Source: Mangifera indica (Eukaryota > Streptophyta > Magnoliopsida > Sapindales > Anacardiaceae). Taken from it: a DNA stretch of 64,000 nucleotides. The position numbers and the translations under genes were made by a program. Below are positions 23,591 to 35,400 of this stretch, in pieces. The stretch is from NCBI RefSeq assembly GCF_011075055.1, contig NC_058149.1:13646449-13710448 (forward strand). Direction: 5' to 3'. The notes under the pieces were generated by a model. The model saw nothing but the letters and a program-made list of their open reading frames with translations, had not been told where the DNA came from and searched no databases. The stretch's first letter is position 1; the number at the start of each line of letters is the position of its first letter.

Positions 23591-25113
23591 ATGATGAACA
23601 GTGCTCTCTCTGCAGCTTACGAAGACTTCCCCCTTCATCTTCACCACATCATCCCTCTCGACTTCAACTCAGCCATAACTGTGCCTGAGTCTCATATTTG
23701 GCCCAAATCTGATCACGATTTCGTCTCATCCAATGGCCACCATCCTTCTCTTCCTGTTATTGACCTAAATGATCCCCGAGTGACGCAGCTTATAGGCCAT
23801 GCATGCGAGACATGGGGGGCGTTTCAGCTTGTTAACCATGGCATTCCTTTGAGCCTTCTAAACGACGCCGAGGCTGAGACCCGCCGTCTTTTCTCTCTCC
23901 CGACTAAACAAAAGTTGAAGGCCTTGCGTGCTCCTGGAGGAACCACTGGCTATGGCATCGCTCGTATTGCTCCTTTTTTCACTAAGTTTATGTGGCATGA
24001 AGGGTTTACTATAATTGGTTCGCCTTCTGATCATGCTAAACTGCTTTGGCCTTGTGACCATGCACAGTTTTGGTAAGTCCATGCACGTTCATAGGACATA
24101 ACCGCTTTCTCGGAACACCCCATAGCTGTTATGAAACTTTTTACGGTCATTTCGAAAATATAAAAAATTTCGAAACGCATGCGAGGAAAAGAAGCTCCTT
24201 TTTTTATCAATTAAAATTAATTTTATATTACATTCTCCTTCACAATTTTAAATCATAATTCTGATTTTATCCTCTTTTTTCTCTGATATATTAAAACTCA
24301 TCTCCTCTTAATTTCCAATTTTTTCAATTATCGATGAATATTTGAAAATTTAGTTTTATCAAATTTAATATATACTATTTTTTTAATTATCAGTTAATAC
24401 TAGGAAGTTGCTCCACCTTTTTTTTTTCAAATCCATGTTGAATTTTTTAATAAAATTTTGTATTTATAAAAAAAAAAAAGGACCTATTATATATTTTCCC
24501 ACGTTTTCGTTCCTATATATATTTTTTAAATTACAGCCACGTTTCCGTTTCCAACAGTGATGTGATGGAGAAGTTTCAGAAGACAATGAGGATTCTAGCA
24601 GGAAGATTAACGAAGCTGATCTTGAAATCATTAGACATAACTGTGGAAGATTTGAACTGGGTAGATTCAACTTCAACTTCAACCACTGCTTTACAGCTTA
24701 ACTCTTACCCTTCCTGCCCCAACCCAAATCGGGCTCTGGGTCTGGCTCCACACACAGACACCTCCATTTTAACGATTCTACATCAAAGCAGCATAAGTGG
24801 CCTGCAAATTTTCAAGGAAGAAGTTGGCTGGGTCTCGGTGCCTCCTATTGCTGATGCACTTGTTGTCAACGTTGGTGACCTTCTTCATATTCTTTCAAAT
24901 GCTCGATTTCGTAACACTCTTCACCGAGTCTTGGTGAACCAGGAGCGCCATAGATTGTCAATGGCTTTCTTCTACTGCCCGCCAATGGATTTCAATCTTG
25001 TGCCTGTGGCTAAGTCGGGCCAAGCTCCTAAATATCGTTCGGTGGCCATGAAAGAATTTATAAGCATTAAGGCAAAGCATCTGGAGAAATCACTTTCTTT
25101 TATTAAAATTTAA
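23591..25113 (+). CDS. GA3ox: Gibberellin 3-beta-dioxygenase (GA3ox)
   Basis: Two exons, 23591-24072 and 24558-25113, joined in phase 2 across a 485-bp intron to restore the family block QFCDVMEKFQ; 345 residues. 2-oxoglutarate/Fe(II) dioxygenase: Fe ligands H226, D228 (PHTDTS) and H283 (TLHRV), with the 2-oxoglutarate-binding R293-x-S295 (HRLS). Upstream blocks SLPVIDLNDP, CETWGAFQLVNHGIP and GYGIARIAPFFTKFMWHEGF, and the position of the intron, are those of the GA3ox subfamily rather than GA20ox or GA2ox. GA3ox adds the 3-beta hydroxyl that turns GA9/GA20 into bioactive GA4/GA1; the enzyme is soluble and has no targeting signal. Two Met codons stand at the start (23591 and 23594). No defects were seen; Arabidopsis relatives are about 350-360 residues. 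The assignment to a particular paralogue (GA3ox1-4) is not possible by eye. Confidence 0.9.
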
Positions 25114-25397
25114 CATATATAGTAATAGAAAGCTTATTAATTTGCCTAATATTACCAGTTGTGCATTGGCATATGATGATAAACCTCTGTAAATTTCTTG
25201 GCATTGTCAGTGTTAACTAGAATTTTTGTTACTAAAAAGAATCCTACCCTTCGTTACTATACAAACCTTTTGCTTTAACAAGGTCAAAAGGTTTATCTTC
25301 CATTAGGCTACTATTATCTCATTTAGTAATGGTAATCTTCCAAATTAATTATCTAAAATGCCTTTTCTTTATAATTTTATTAATAATAAAATTATAA

Positions 25398-25875
25398 AGA
25401 GCAACTTTTGAATATACAAACTACGTATTATCGTATAATTAAGTAATTTTAAATTAAAGATGAAGACACATTCAATTATTCATCATCTTGATACCGAATT
25501 GAATATTCAATAACATTGCTCTTATTTCAATAATATGATAAAAAACAATATTACACGTAGTTATTTTGAGTACACAAATATGTACATATTTTTCTATGTT
25601 ATCACATGATTAATTATTATTTTATCTTTAATTTAAAATCATTCAATCATATAATAATACATATAAATGTATATATATTTGTGTATCTAAAGTAGGTGTA
25701 CATAGTTTTATTGTATAATCAAATACAATAAAACTATCTCCATTGGATATTCAGATAATGTATCATTATATGATTAAATGATTTTAAATTAAAAATAATA
25801 TAACACTTAATCACATGATCACAAATTATCTGAATATCTAATTTAATAATTAAAACTGGGTATATATAACATTAT
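25398..25875. mobile_element. Cluster of three small A+T-rich MITEs
   Basis: Three adjacent inverted-repeat units. 25398-25521 has GAGCAA...TTGCTC ends. 25546-25713 (168 bp) has ends CAATATTACACGTAG and CAATAAAACTATGTACACC, with GTACACAAATATGTACAT-type arms. About 25726-25875 has GGATATTCAGATAAT and its inverse ATTATCTGAATATC. All share the central block TTTTAAATTAAAGAT or its complement. The best preserved relative is at 30595-30762. They lie in the 3' flank of GA3ox. Confidence 0.6.
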
Positions 25876-27516
25876 ACAATGTGTTATCACATTACACTTT
25901 AAAACCTTTTCATCAACCAAATAAAAAAATATAACACATTGAAGCATGCAAACGAGTATAGTGAACGTAACAAAAAATATATCTTCCCAAATGTGCTTGT
26001 TTGTGCTAATCATCAACTTTATAATATTCTTGAATTCTGAATTAGATGGGAAAAGCCAGACCCACTTTTGAAATGATAAAAATAATATTAGAAAATGGAC
26101 GAAAATGAAATAATTTGGAAGAAATTTCTTAGGACACATGATATTGATATGCACTGTGGTCAACTTTACGCAGAATAAATCAAGCATCTTTTGACACGTC
26201 AGCTCTATCCAGTGATGTTGTCATTCTCTGATTGGATAGAAAATCCCTCTCTCACTCTCTGTCTCTCTCGATTTACCTAAAGATACTGATAATTATAGTT
26301 CAAACTATAATTTAAACCGAATCAAATTTTACTTTTTCAATTTAATTTGATTTGAAAAATTTTTCAAAAACCACATTAAATCAGACTGTACACACCCTTA
26401 GTCTGCCGAGAGTCAGACCTCCTGTAGAGTTAAGGACTTAAGTTGCAGAAATTTGTTCAACAAGAAAGTACAAAAGAATCTTTCACTTTAATTGGGTCCA
26501 AAATAACTGTACTCAAATGGAATTCAAACTAATTATTAGAGTCACTTTTTATGAATTAATCAAATTCGAATCACTCAATATATTTGAATTTAAGTTACTT
26601 CAAATTGAATTTAAAGTAACTTGTCAATCTCAAACTAATCTTGAATTAAATTTTGTTTAAACTTTATTCACATCAACGTTTTGCTAAGAGACAATGGCAA
26701 GAAAATTAGAAGCATATCAATTTCAGCACCACGATTTAACTTTTTAAACCAGAGAAGGAGAGCTTTGTGCCGGAAGGAAACCAACTCTTTTTCGCTTGTC
26801 CTTTTACAGCATTTTCTTTTGCATTGGACCATCCTTTTCCACTTATATATGATATAAGGTCATGTGATGGCAACTCTTTTTAATGTGAATAAAACTTCAA
26901 ACAAAAAATGACAAACTTGAGCCAAATTTTGCTCACCTGTCCCTGTATTTGTTCCCTTGAATCTCTTTAAACAGGTCCATGGGCATCAAAATATGATGTA
27001 CCTGGACAAGTTGCATACTTCTCGTGTTCGATTTATATATGGCATGCTTGGAAAATGGCAATATACTGTCTGTGTTACAAAATGGGTGTGTCGAGAACAT
27101 GTTATTTGCGACTGTCCAAACAAATAAAATGGCTTCTGCATAGAGATCTCAAATGATCTCTGCAGAATCATTTGATTTTAAGTTGAAGATCAGCTGTTTC
27201 CTGAAATATGACATAAGAACCTCCATCGAATAAGACAGTCCATTGTGGAAGACAGGTTAGTATGACAAAATAAAGATCTGCTTTATCTTTGAGTAAGCAG
27301 TAATAGCATGACAATTTTGTTGTTAACAAATATAGAAATGAAGACAAAGGTACAATTGTCTAGACAGTGAAACATTACAAAAATATAGATTTAGAGAAGA
27401 ATGTTTTTAATTAAATCAACTTTTAATGCCGACTACACTCCCTAATTTAACATACATACTATCTACAATGATTGCAAAACTCAAACATCTCACCTCCACA
27501 TAAGACGGCAGAGTTC
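25876..27516. other. Intergenic between GA3ox and the CCDC93-like gene, no gene seen
   Basis: A+T-rich with ATTTGAATTT-type repeat debris at about 26290-26660. The frames at 25843-26187 and 26986-27171 (minus) have no recognisable features. The part next to 27517 must contain the 3' UTR of the minus-strand gene. Confidence 0.45.
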
Positions 27517-30148
27517 CTAAACAGACCTTTGGATTCTAAGTCTTTCATTCTCTGCGCATTCTTCCTGAAAATCATGAAGCGGCAGCATAGAGACTAGTAA
27601 GTATCAGAAATTTGTAGTAACCAGTATGATAAAAGAATTCTAGTAAAATTATTTAGTTGTATTTCTATCTTATGTTCGCAAGTCTCCAAAGACGGAAATG
27701 TAATGAAAGAAAAATGGAATGGATATTGTGTAGTCCATTCACTAAGATTTAAATTTTAGGTAACAGAATAAATGCATATCAGAGTATATGAGAGCATAAA
27801 AAGGTATATCAAAGTATACTTTTACTCTCATTTCAGTATACTTGGTGTTTCCTATTCAAAAGGAAAATCTGAGTGTATATAAAAAAGTATGTTGTCTCAA
27901 ACATTTAACATGTTAAAGTGAATTGAGTCCTTTATTCATTAATGGTAGTAGAAAGCATGTATCAGCCACCATATATCACCAACAATATACAATCTGATGA
28001 AAACATCTTCAACAAAATGAATTATAATTATATTTGGCCTCTGTTTCTAATATACTACAAAAAAGTAAATGTATAACTTTTCTGTTGACATGGCCTTGCC
28101 TTCAGAATCCACATCAGATGATCAGAGAAAACTGTAAAATATGATATTTAATACATTCTACTGTTATATAAAATCTTTAACATGTTAACCATCCTAATTA
28201 CAGTGGTTACCTGAAAAGCTTTTAAGAGAGAATGGCAACGTCTTTGCTCTGCAATTGCTGCAGCATGCCTCTCCTTGAGAGCATCACAAGCCTTCTGCTC
28301 TTCTCGTAATCCAAGTTGCACCTTCTCTAGCTTCTGTACAATAGAGGGGAATTAACTACTGCCTCAATGTTGCAAAGGTATCTTCATGAGATCAAATGGA
28401 GTAAAAAGAAACAGAAACGTAAGCCAGCTATTTGAACTTGGCAAAATATAATTTATAGGTTAAAATATGATAGAGAAATTGAAATGATGTCATTCCCTGG
28501 AATCCTTAAATCACACAAGTAGAAAGTGATATTTCAACTGAAAATTCATTCTCAGCCCAAAAGATCAAGATAATGCTGTGGGTGCCCAATTCTCAATTCT
28601 ATAGACCATAATCTTTAAGTCTAACTACATCAAGCAGCATGATAAAAATAAAATTACCTGTTGGCTGCCCTTTACAATTTTCTCCATTGAATCAATTAGT
28701 TTCATGCGACCAGCAGGGCTAGTAATGGCATCTTGAAACTACAGAAAGGTAGGCACAAAATAAGTCAGAATCATATACAAGATTTTATTCTCCTATGCAA
28801 TATTATATGCTCTCTAGTTTTGTAAGTCAAAGAAAGGATTGCCAATCCTAAAGAGGGCATCTGCAAATTAACGACATGAAGTTTCAACCATAACAAATAG
28901 CCAAATCTGTAGTTCAAACAAAAACTCATTAATTTGGGTTATACCTGTGAACTTATAGAGTTCAATAAAGAAGTCTCCTTCAGCATCAACTCTTTAATTT
29001 CCATAAGAGCATTATAGGTAGCATAGTATTTCTGGGTTTTTTGATGTTTTTCCTGTATGTTTTAGCAAGAATTAAAAAAGTTTTGCCAATAATAGGTACT
29101 GACAATAACACAAATAAGCAAATATACATTGAACAAAAGCATATATTCTATTCTCAAACCTGGATATGAGTATACAGTTCTGAAAATCGCCGCTCATACC
29201 TACAAATAGAATGCAAAAAAGGAGGTGAAAATCCCAAAATGATCTATAATTACTCATTCCATACTCCATAGGGAACCATATATTAGAGAGGAGGCACCCA
29301 AAAATTTCGAGCCAGATATGATGCAAAAGTCAATCCCCATATTCAACTAATGAGAATACCTCTCAGGTTGAACACATAATTTAAAGAACAAAACAGCTGC
29401 ACGACCATTTGTTCATAGAATAGTAGTTCAGAAATAGGATAAAACTTCAGTTTCAATCAGTTACAGCAAAATAGTGGTTGACTAATCCTTTACAGTTGCC
29501 AACTAGAATCACATCTAGTTGGTTTTTATCTCAGGGCAGTATATATAATAGAACTTTGAGACAAGGCCATGAAATGAAACATACTGGATGAGTTCTGGAT
29601 GTGATGGTACATCACCAAGTTTCCTCTTTAAACATAGAATATCCCTTAGTCTAGCAGCAAGCTCCTACCAAAAACACATCAGATTGTAGTTTAGAGAACA
29701 ATCTAGAATGAAATAATTGACAACTTCACTCATCCTAAGATAATACTCACCCTCTTAGCTAAATTCAGTTTCTCAATTGATTCACTTAAATCATCAGAGA
29801 GACTACTACCATCATAGCCTGCTGCCAATTTTTTCTCCAATTCAATAACTTCAGCTTCCAATTTACAACGTTGTGCATTACAATTAGACTGCAAGTCAGA
29901 TTCTTTCTTCTCCAGGGCCTGTAAATATATCTTCCAAATAAATTTTTAAAAAGAAAAAAATTACTGATAGAAAGCATAAGAAAAAACATTAAAGCAAACG
30001 ATACCTTCAATGACTCTATAGCCGATTTCAATTTCTCAACTCTATCATTAGCATCCTCCTTATTGATTCTCTCTCGTAAACATTGAAGCTCAGTTTCAAT
30101 GTCAAAGTTTTTAATTTCTGAAGCTTCAAGATGGTCTCCAAATTCCAT
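27517..30148 (-). CDS. CCDC93-like coiled-coil protein (At4g32560 type)
   Basis: Eight exons on the minus strand: 30148-30005, 29918-29751, 29664-29585, 29199-29160, 29052-28945, 28738-28658, 28333-28211, 27564-27517. All phases close to 263 residues. An in-frame TGA nine bases before the ATG supports this start. The protein is a nearly continuous coiled coil: Glu/Lys/Leu-rich heptads from about residue 20, then the blocks LAARLRDILCLKRKLGDVPS, HPELIQYERRFSELYTHIQ and TSPAGRMKLIDSMEKIVKGS. These match the C-terminal half of animal CCDC93. In animals CCDC93 with CCDC22 and COMMD proteins forms the CCC complex of endosomal recycling. The animal protein is over 600 residues with an N-terminal calponin-homology-like domain that is absent here. 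Any endosomal role in plants is inferred. The gene sits next to LEUNIG, as in Arabidopsis. Confidence 0.82.
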
Positions 30149-30594
30149 TGATTTTCAAGCTGATTCACTTTGGATTAAATGAATCTTACGATCTAGGAGG
30201 CTCTGCGCACTTGGGTACGCCGAAATATCGTATTTATAGGCCTGGGCGAAACAGCGGGAATTCGAGAAGATCGAGGACTGGCTGAAGATAATCTGCCGAG
30301 TCAGAACAGAGCTGGAAAAACTCAGCCACAGCGCTTTGACTCACTGAGTAAAATGGGCCGTGTAGTGTGGGCTTGTCTTAATTTTGTTTCTGGTGGCTGG
30401 GCTTCAAGTTTCAAGGATTTAAATGTTAGATGGTGGCTAATGTTTGCTAAATGTCCAATCTCTGATTTCCATTGACGCATCTAACGGCCCATAACTCATG
30501 GATTCAAGCAGCGATAGGACCATCGGACAATATTAAGCATACCTACTTTGAATATATAAATAAATATATATTTGATATGTAACATTATATAATT

Positions 30595-30762
30595 CAATAA
30601 AACTATGTGTACCCACTTTGGATACACAAATATATACACATTTATATGTGTCATCATATGATTGGATGATTTTGAATTAAGAATAAAACAATAACTAATC
30701 ATATGATGATACATATGAGTGTGTATATATTTGTGTACCTAAAATGGGTACACATAGTATTG
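30595..30762. mobile_element. Small MITE with long inverted arms (168 bp)
   Basis: The ends CAATAAAACTATGTGTACCC and CAATACTATGTGTACCC (minus strand) continue inward through TACACAAATATATACACA to CATCATATGATT on both arms, so almost the whole element can fold. A 9-bp word TATATAATT abuts the left end (30586-30594) and recurs three bases beyond the right end (30766-30774), a possible target duplication although the flanks are A+T-rich. The copy at 25546-25713 has the same length. It lies about 450 bp upstream of the CCDC93-like start. Confidence 0.7.
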
Positions 30763-30774
30763 CTCTATATAATT

Positions 30775-32415
30775 AGGTATTATTTTTATCTTTAATTCAA
30801 AATTATCAATTAATTGATGACACATATCGAATATCTATCTATTTGTATATTTAAAATGAATATGTATAATTTTATTATAAAATGATATACACTATTTTAT
30901 TTTTAATTCGAAATTAATCTTATAGTGACATGTAATAACAAATCAGTATTCAATATTAGTATGCATGGTTGGTCGGTTTATATGGTAGAATTTGGTTTTA
31001 GATTAAGGAATAAATATGGAATTAACGCACCACTTTTGCATACAGAGGCAAATATTTTTTCTAGTAAAGTGAGAGGGCAAAGCCCAAAACAAGAGGAGAA
31101 ATGGATTGAAGGGGAGGGTTTAGCTATAATATTGTCAATTATGTGGATCAAAAGTTTTTGCAGAGATCAATATCGCAAGTTGACATTCTTGCTACTGACA
31201 AACAATTCACAGGCAGAGAGTCAGTGTTGTTGCTAGGAAAGCATCGCTTACAGGGTGGGGATGGCACAATATTAAGACCTTTCCGCTATCTAAGCACTCG
31301 TAGAGTTGCCCAGCAAAACAAACACGCAGACTCTGAACACAAACCAGAGATTTCAGCGAAAAATTTGTTGTAGGAGAAAGAAGAGAAATGCTAGAAATGG
31401 AAGAACTTTACTACCTGGCACAGCTGACAGATTCAATCAAATTGTATACTTATATAGACTAACTTACAAAGTCTTCAGTTTCCGTACAATGACAAAATAA
31501 TTCATGTAGGATCCAGGATGGTCAAAAAAATTTTCCAGGGCCTATATATACATCTGGTTCATCAGGTGGTGGGATTCGGATTTGGGTTAAAATAACAAGC
31601 CGATACAATGATACATTCCGAGCACAGCTTCAGTTTGCTCAACCAAAATTTTTTTGGCAGTTACAGCTTCATATAGAGAGCATACTTGAGCAAAGAAAAT
31701 AATTAGAGGTACCTGCAGACAAGAGTGGATTCAAAATGAATCCAAACAAGAACTAACTTGAGCTCAATTTTATGTCAAGAAGAAGAAAATTTGGTGGAGA
31801 AGAAGAGCTCTAATGTGACCAATAAATCTTCAAACTTGAACTGAGCTGCTGAACATGGATTCAAACCCAAACCAGCTAGGATGGAATCCACCTCTACCTG
31901 TGGGTTGAGATCAATGAACAACAGGTTGGTGAACCTTCAAAATAAACAAGCCTGCTGCAGCACAAGTGATGACTCTGCATATCAAAATTCTTGGAACAAA
32001 GAAAAAGGTTCAGTCGATCAGCGAACTCTGACTGCACTCGGGTAATTTGCATGCTTAAAATCACCAATTCTAGCTGGCTTACACTAGACCCTGTGGAATA
32101 AAAAATTAATACCAAACTTGACAGTGATGAAATATATCAGCAAGCAAGCAGCCATATAGAAAAGCTAAAGGAACATGTAATTCCTCGCAAGGAGAACATG
32201 ACATTACAAACAGGCAGTCCGTATCTTTTGTCCACAGTACATAGAAAATAACAGCAATACAACAGACACAGGTTAGTTCCTAGGGTTACAAGGAGCTGTC
32301 ATCTGGAAGAGAGCACAAAACAGGATCAGCCAACCAAATCAGGCACCACTACAAGCATTTTGATTGACACTGATTTAAAGTAGCTAGTATTACAAGAAAG
32401 GTTACTTGGATCACA
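30775..32415. other. Between CCDC93-like and LEUNIG; includes LEUNIG 3' UTR
   Basis: The right part (about 31900-32415) should be the 3' UTR of the minus-strand LEUNIG gene. A 76-codon plus-strand frame at 31143-31373 (VDILATDKQFTGRESVLLLG within it) has protein-like composition but no flanking gene structure I can recognise, so no CDS is called. The left part repeats A+T MITE-like sequence. Confidence 0.4.
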
Positions 32416-35400
32416 TCACTTCCACAGCTTGACAATCTTGTCATGACTCGCTGAAGCTACTAATCCTGTTGCCGTTGACACGGCCAAGGCAGCAATCAGT
32501 CCGTCATGAGCTGAGAGTGTCATAGTCTTGTTCTCAATCATGTTCCAAAGTTCCAAAGACTGCAACAAATGCACACAGTAGAACATCAGACAAATATTCT
32601 CAAACTGTCAACTATGATCATCAAAAGCATTCAAACAAAATTTGCCAATCACAAATTTATTTTGCCAATTTCAATAGCTACCCATAAACACAAAACCCAG
32701 CTAAACAATTAACACAAGAAAAGTTACCTGGTAACAGCCGATCACCAGAAGTGAAGGATACGTAGGATGGAAGACACAAGAGTGGAATTTGTTGCCATTA
32801 CAACTCAACTCATGAACACATTCCCCTTCACTCCCAGACCCAAGCGTCCAGACTCTTACTGAGTCCTCACTGACAGATGCTAGATACTCACCAGAAGGAT
32901 CCCAACATACAGAATGGATTGGTTTAGTATGTCCCTATAATTATAAATCCACAGTCAGCCAAACTCCCTTTCATATCATATTTGCACATTCATTTTCTTA
33001 ATTGATAACATAATGATACAACCTTGATGAGACATCTTTTAGTTATTTAAATATACATAATTTTCTTTTCATTCTATTTTGAAAGAATCCATGCACAAAG
33101 GTTGTTAATACCTGAGCTAGTACCCAAATTTTTTGGTGTCAGAATTGTTTGTCTATCTAGAACTGAATCTTGTTAGTACATTTCTAATGAAGCATTCACT
33201 TCAAAATTCAACTGACCTGTAATGAAAGCCGACAAGCTTGTGTTTCCACATCTAGGATAGATACAACATTCTCAGCAGCTGCAGCAAGATATCTTCCATG
33301 ATGGGGTTGAAATCTCATCTGTGCCGTACCACCCTAAACCATGTGAAAGTATTAATATTGACCAGACAAAGAATCACTTAAATAACACCCACGTCCAATT
33401 ATTTCAGTGTAATCAACCAATAGCCAACAAGATTCTACCTTGAAAACTCTTGCACAGCTACCATTGTTAATACTCCAGTACCGTATTTCACCATCCCCAT
33501 CACAAGAACAGATGAGATCCTCTTTATTGGGGTGGAAGTCCAGTGACATAACAGAAGCAGAATGCCCCACAAAATTACGAAGTGAATAGCCCGGCTGCAA
33601 AGAACACAAACAAAGGCACAATAATTAAAAAGCCACACTAACAAATTCGAAAACCAAAACGAGAAGAATAAAAGTAACATATAAATACATATGTAACCAC
33701 TTCTAATAAATTTGAAAACAAATCGAGAAGTCTAAAAGTAACATATAAACACATGCAGTCCACTTTTAATATGCCAGAAAAACATAAATATTCCAACTCC
33801 TGATGTACAAACAAAAGTTAATATCAACAAAGACAAGCCTCCTACATTCATATGTATGGCAATAACCTACATGGCTTCTAATATCATAAACAATTTATTA
33901 CAGACACATCTTTCAAAACATAAAAAACTATGAAATGCAAAATTATAACAAAAATACATGCCTAAAAATAAAAACATGACAAGTCAAGACAAAATCATTA
34001 GTTCACTAACATTGTCAGCATCCCAAACTCTAACGGTTTTGTCAAATGAAGATGTTGCAAGACGCGGCATGCTGGGACTGAAACGAACATCAGTTATTAG
34101 AGAAGAATGCTCTTCAAGGTTTGTTTTTGCCTTTAACGTATCAGTGTACCACAAGACAGCCTGCAAAACCAGCATTGAAACATATTAGCATTCTATTTTT
34201 CTTCTCCTCCCTTCCTTATTATTTTATTCTTTGAGACGGGTTAACTTTATCAAGCAATTCACATCACAGCTTTCTTTAATAGGTTCATCAGCAAAACAAT
34301 TTTACAATTAATTAGGTAAGTTAATTATTCGACATAAAGAAGCATTGATTCTCCCAGCAACATTTATTGCTCATGTTACTGATTCATTTACCTCTTTTTT
34401 TTTTTTAAAAAAAAAAAAAAAACTAATTAGAGTAAATAACTTCATCCTCTTGAACCTGACCTTCTTGTCATGGCCCCCAGTTGCAAGCAGCTTGCCATCT
34501 GAAGAGAAGTGACAGCAGACAACTTTGCTTGTGCTAGCTCTAACAGAAGTTACTTCCTTAAATGAGAACCCTGAAGCCAAAAAGCATAAGCCACTTGCTT
34601 AACGTGAAACATAAGAGAAAAATTGGCCAACCATGACACAACAATTTGCAATGTTAATTATTTTTCACTAGCATTATGATACTTACATAGTCCTAATGAT
34701 GTTAACACACATCATTAACTGACAAACTTAAAGAATTACAGTATCAATGACTGTTTTTATGTATTATAGACAATAAACAAAACATTTTAATAAATTACAA
34801 ATCACTGAAGGGATTATTTCTGGAGACAAATTTATAATACAGAAGTGACCACCAAACAGATGGCCACTAACAAGGAGGATGCAAAAGCAGAAAAACCAAT
34901 GAGGAAAAAGATTGCCAAAGAGGCATCTACCTACAGTATAAAAGAAAACCAGCCATGAGAAAAGTAACGCAAGAAAAAGAAAATAACCATTAACATCCCA
35001 AAAAATTGTGAGCAAGCCATGGACGTTGGAACAACCACATATATAAAGTGTTCAGCCATATTCAATAACTCCATTCCACAAGAACTTGAGAGGAAAAAAA
35101 ACTGGATATGCTTCAGGAATATCTCTCACAAACTTAATCAGTGCAAAAGGTTTGTGTTCACACACCTTGGCTGATATCCATACCACGGCCACCAGGATCT
35201 CTGGGGTCTGTATCATCATGGGATAAAAAAGACTCAACATGATCATCAAGGGAACCATCCTCCACAAAACGGTCCATATCAGCCTGCAATTCAAGATCTT
35301 TATCATCCCACTGCCAAAATGGAATGCCAATGAGAATTATGCAATGAATCTGAAGACCTTAAACCTCTACAACAAGATAGGAAGTGCACTCACCAATTGG

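Noticed and set aside
31143..31373. 76-codon plus-strand frame with protein-like composition
   Set aside because: No recognised family, no clear exon borders, and it sits between two minus-strand genes. Left as a note in the region entry.
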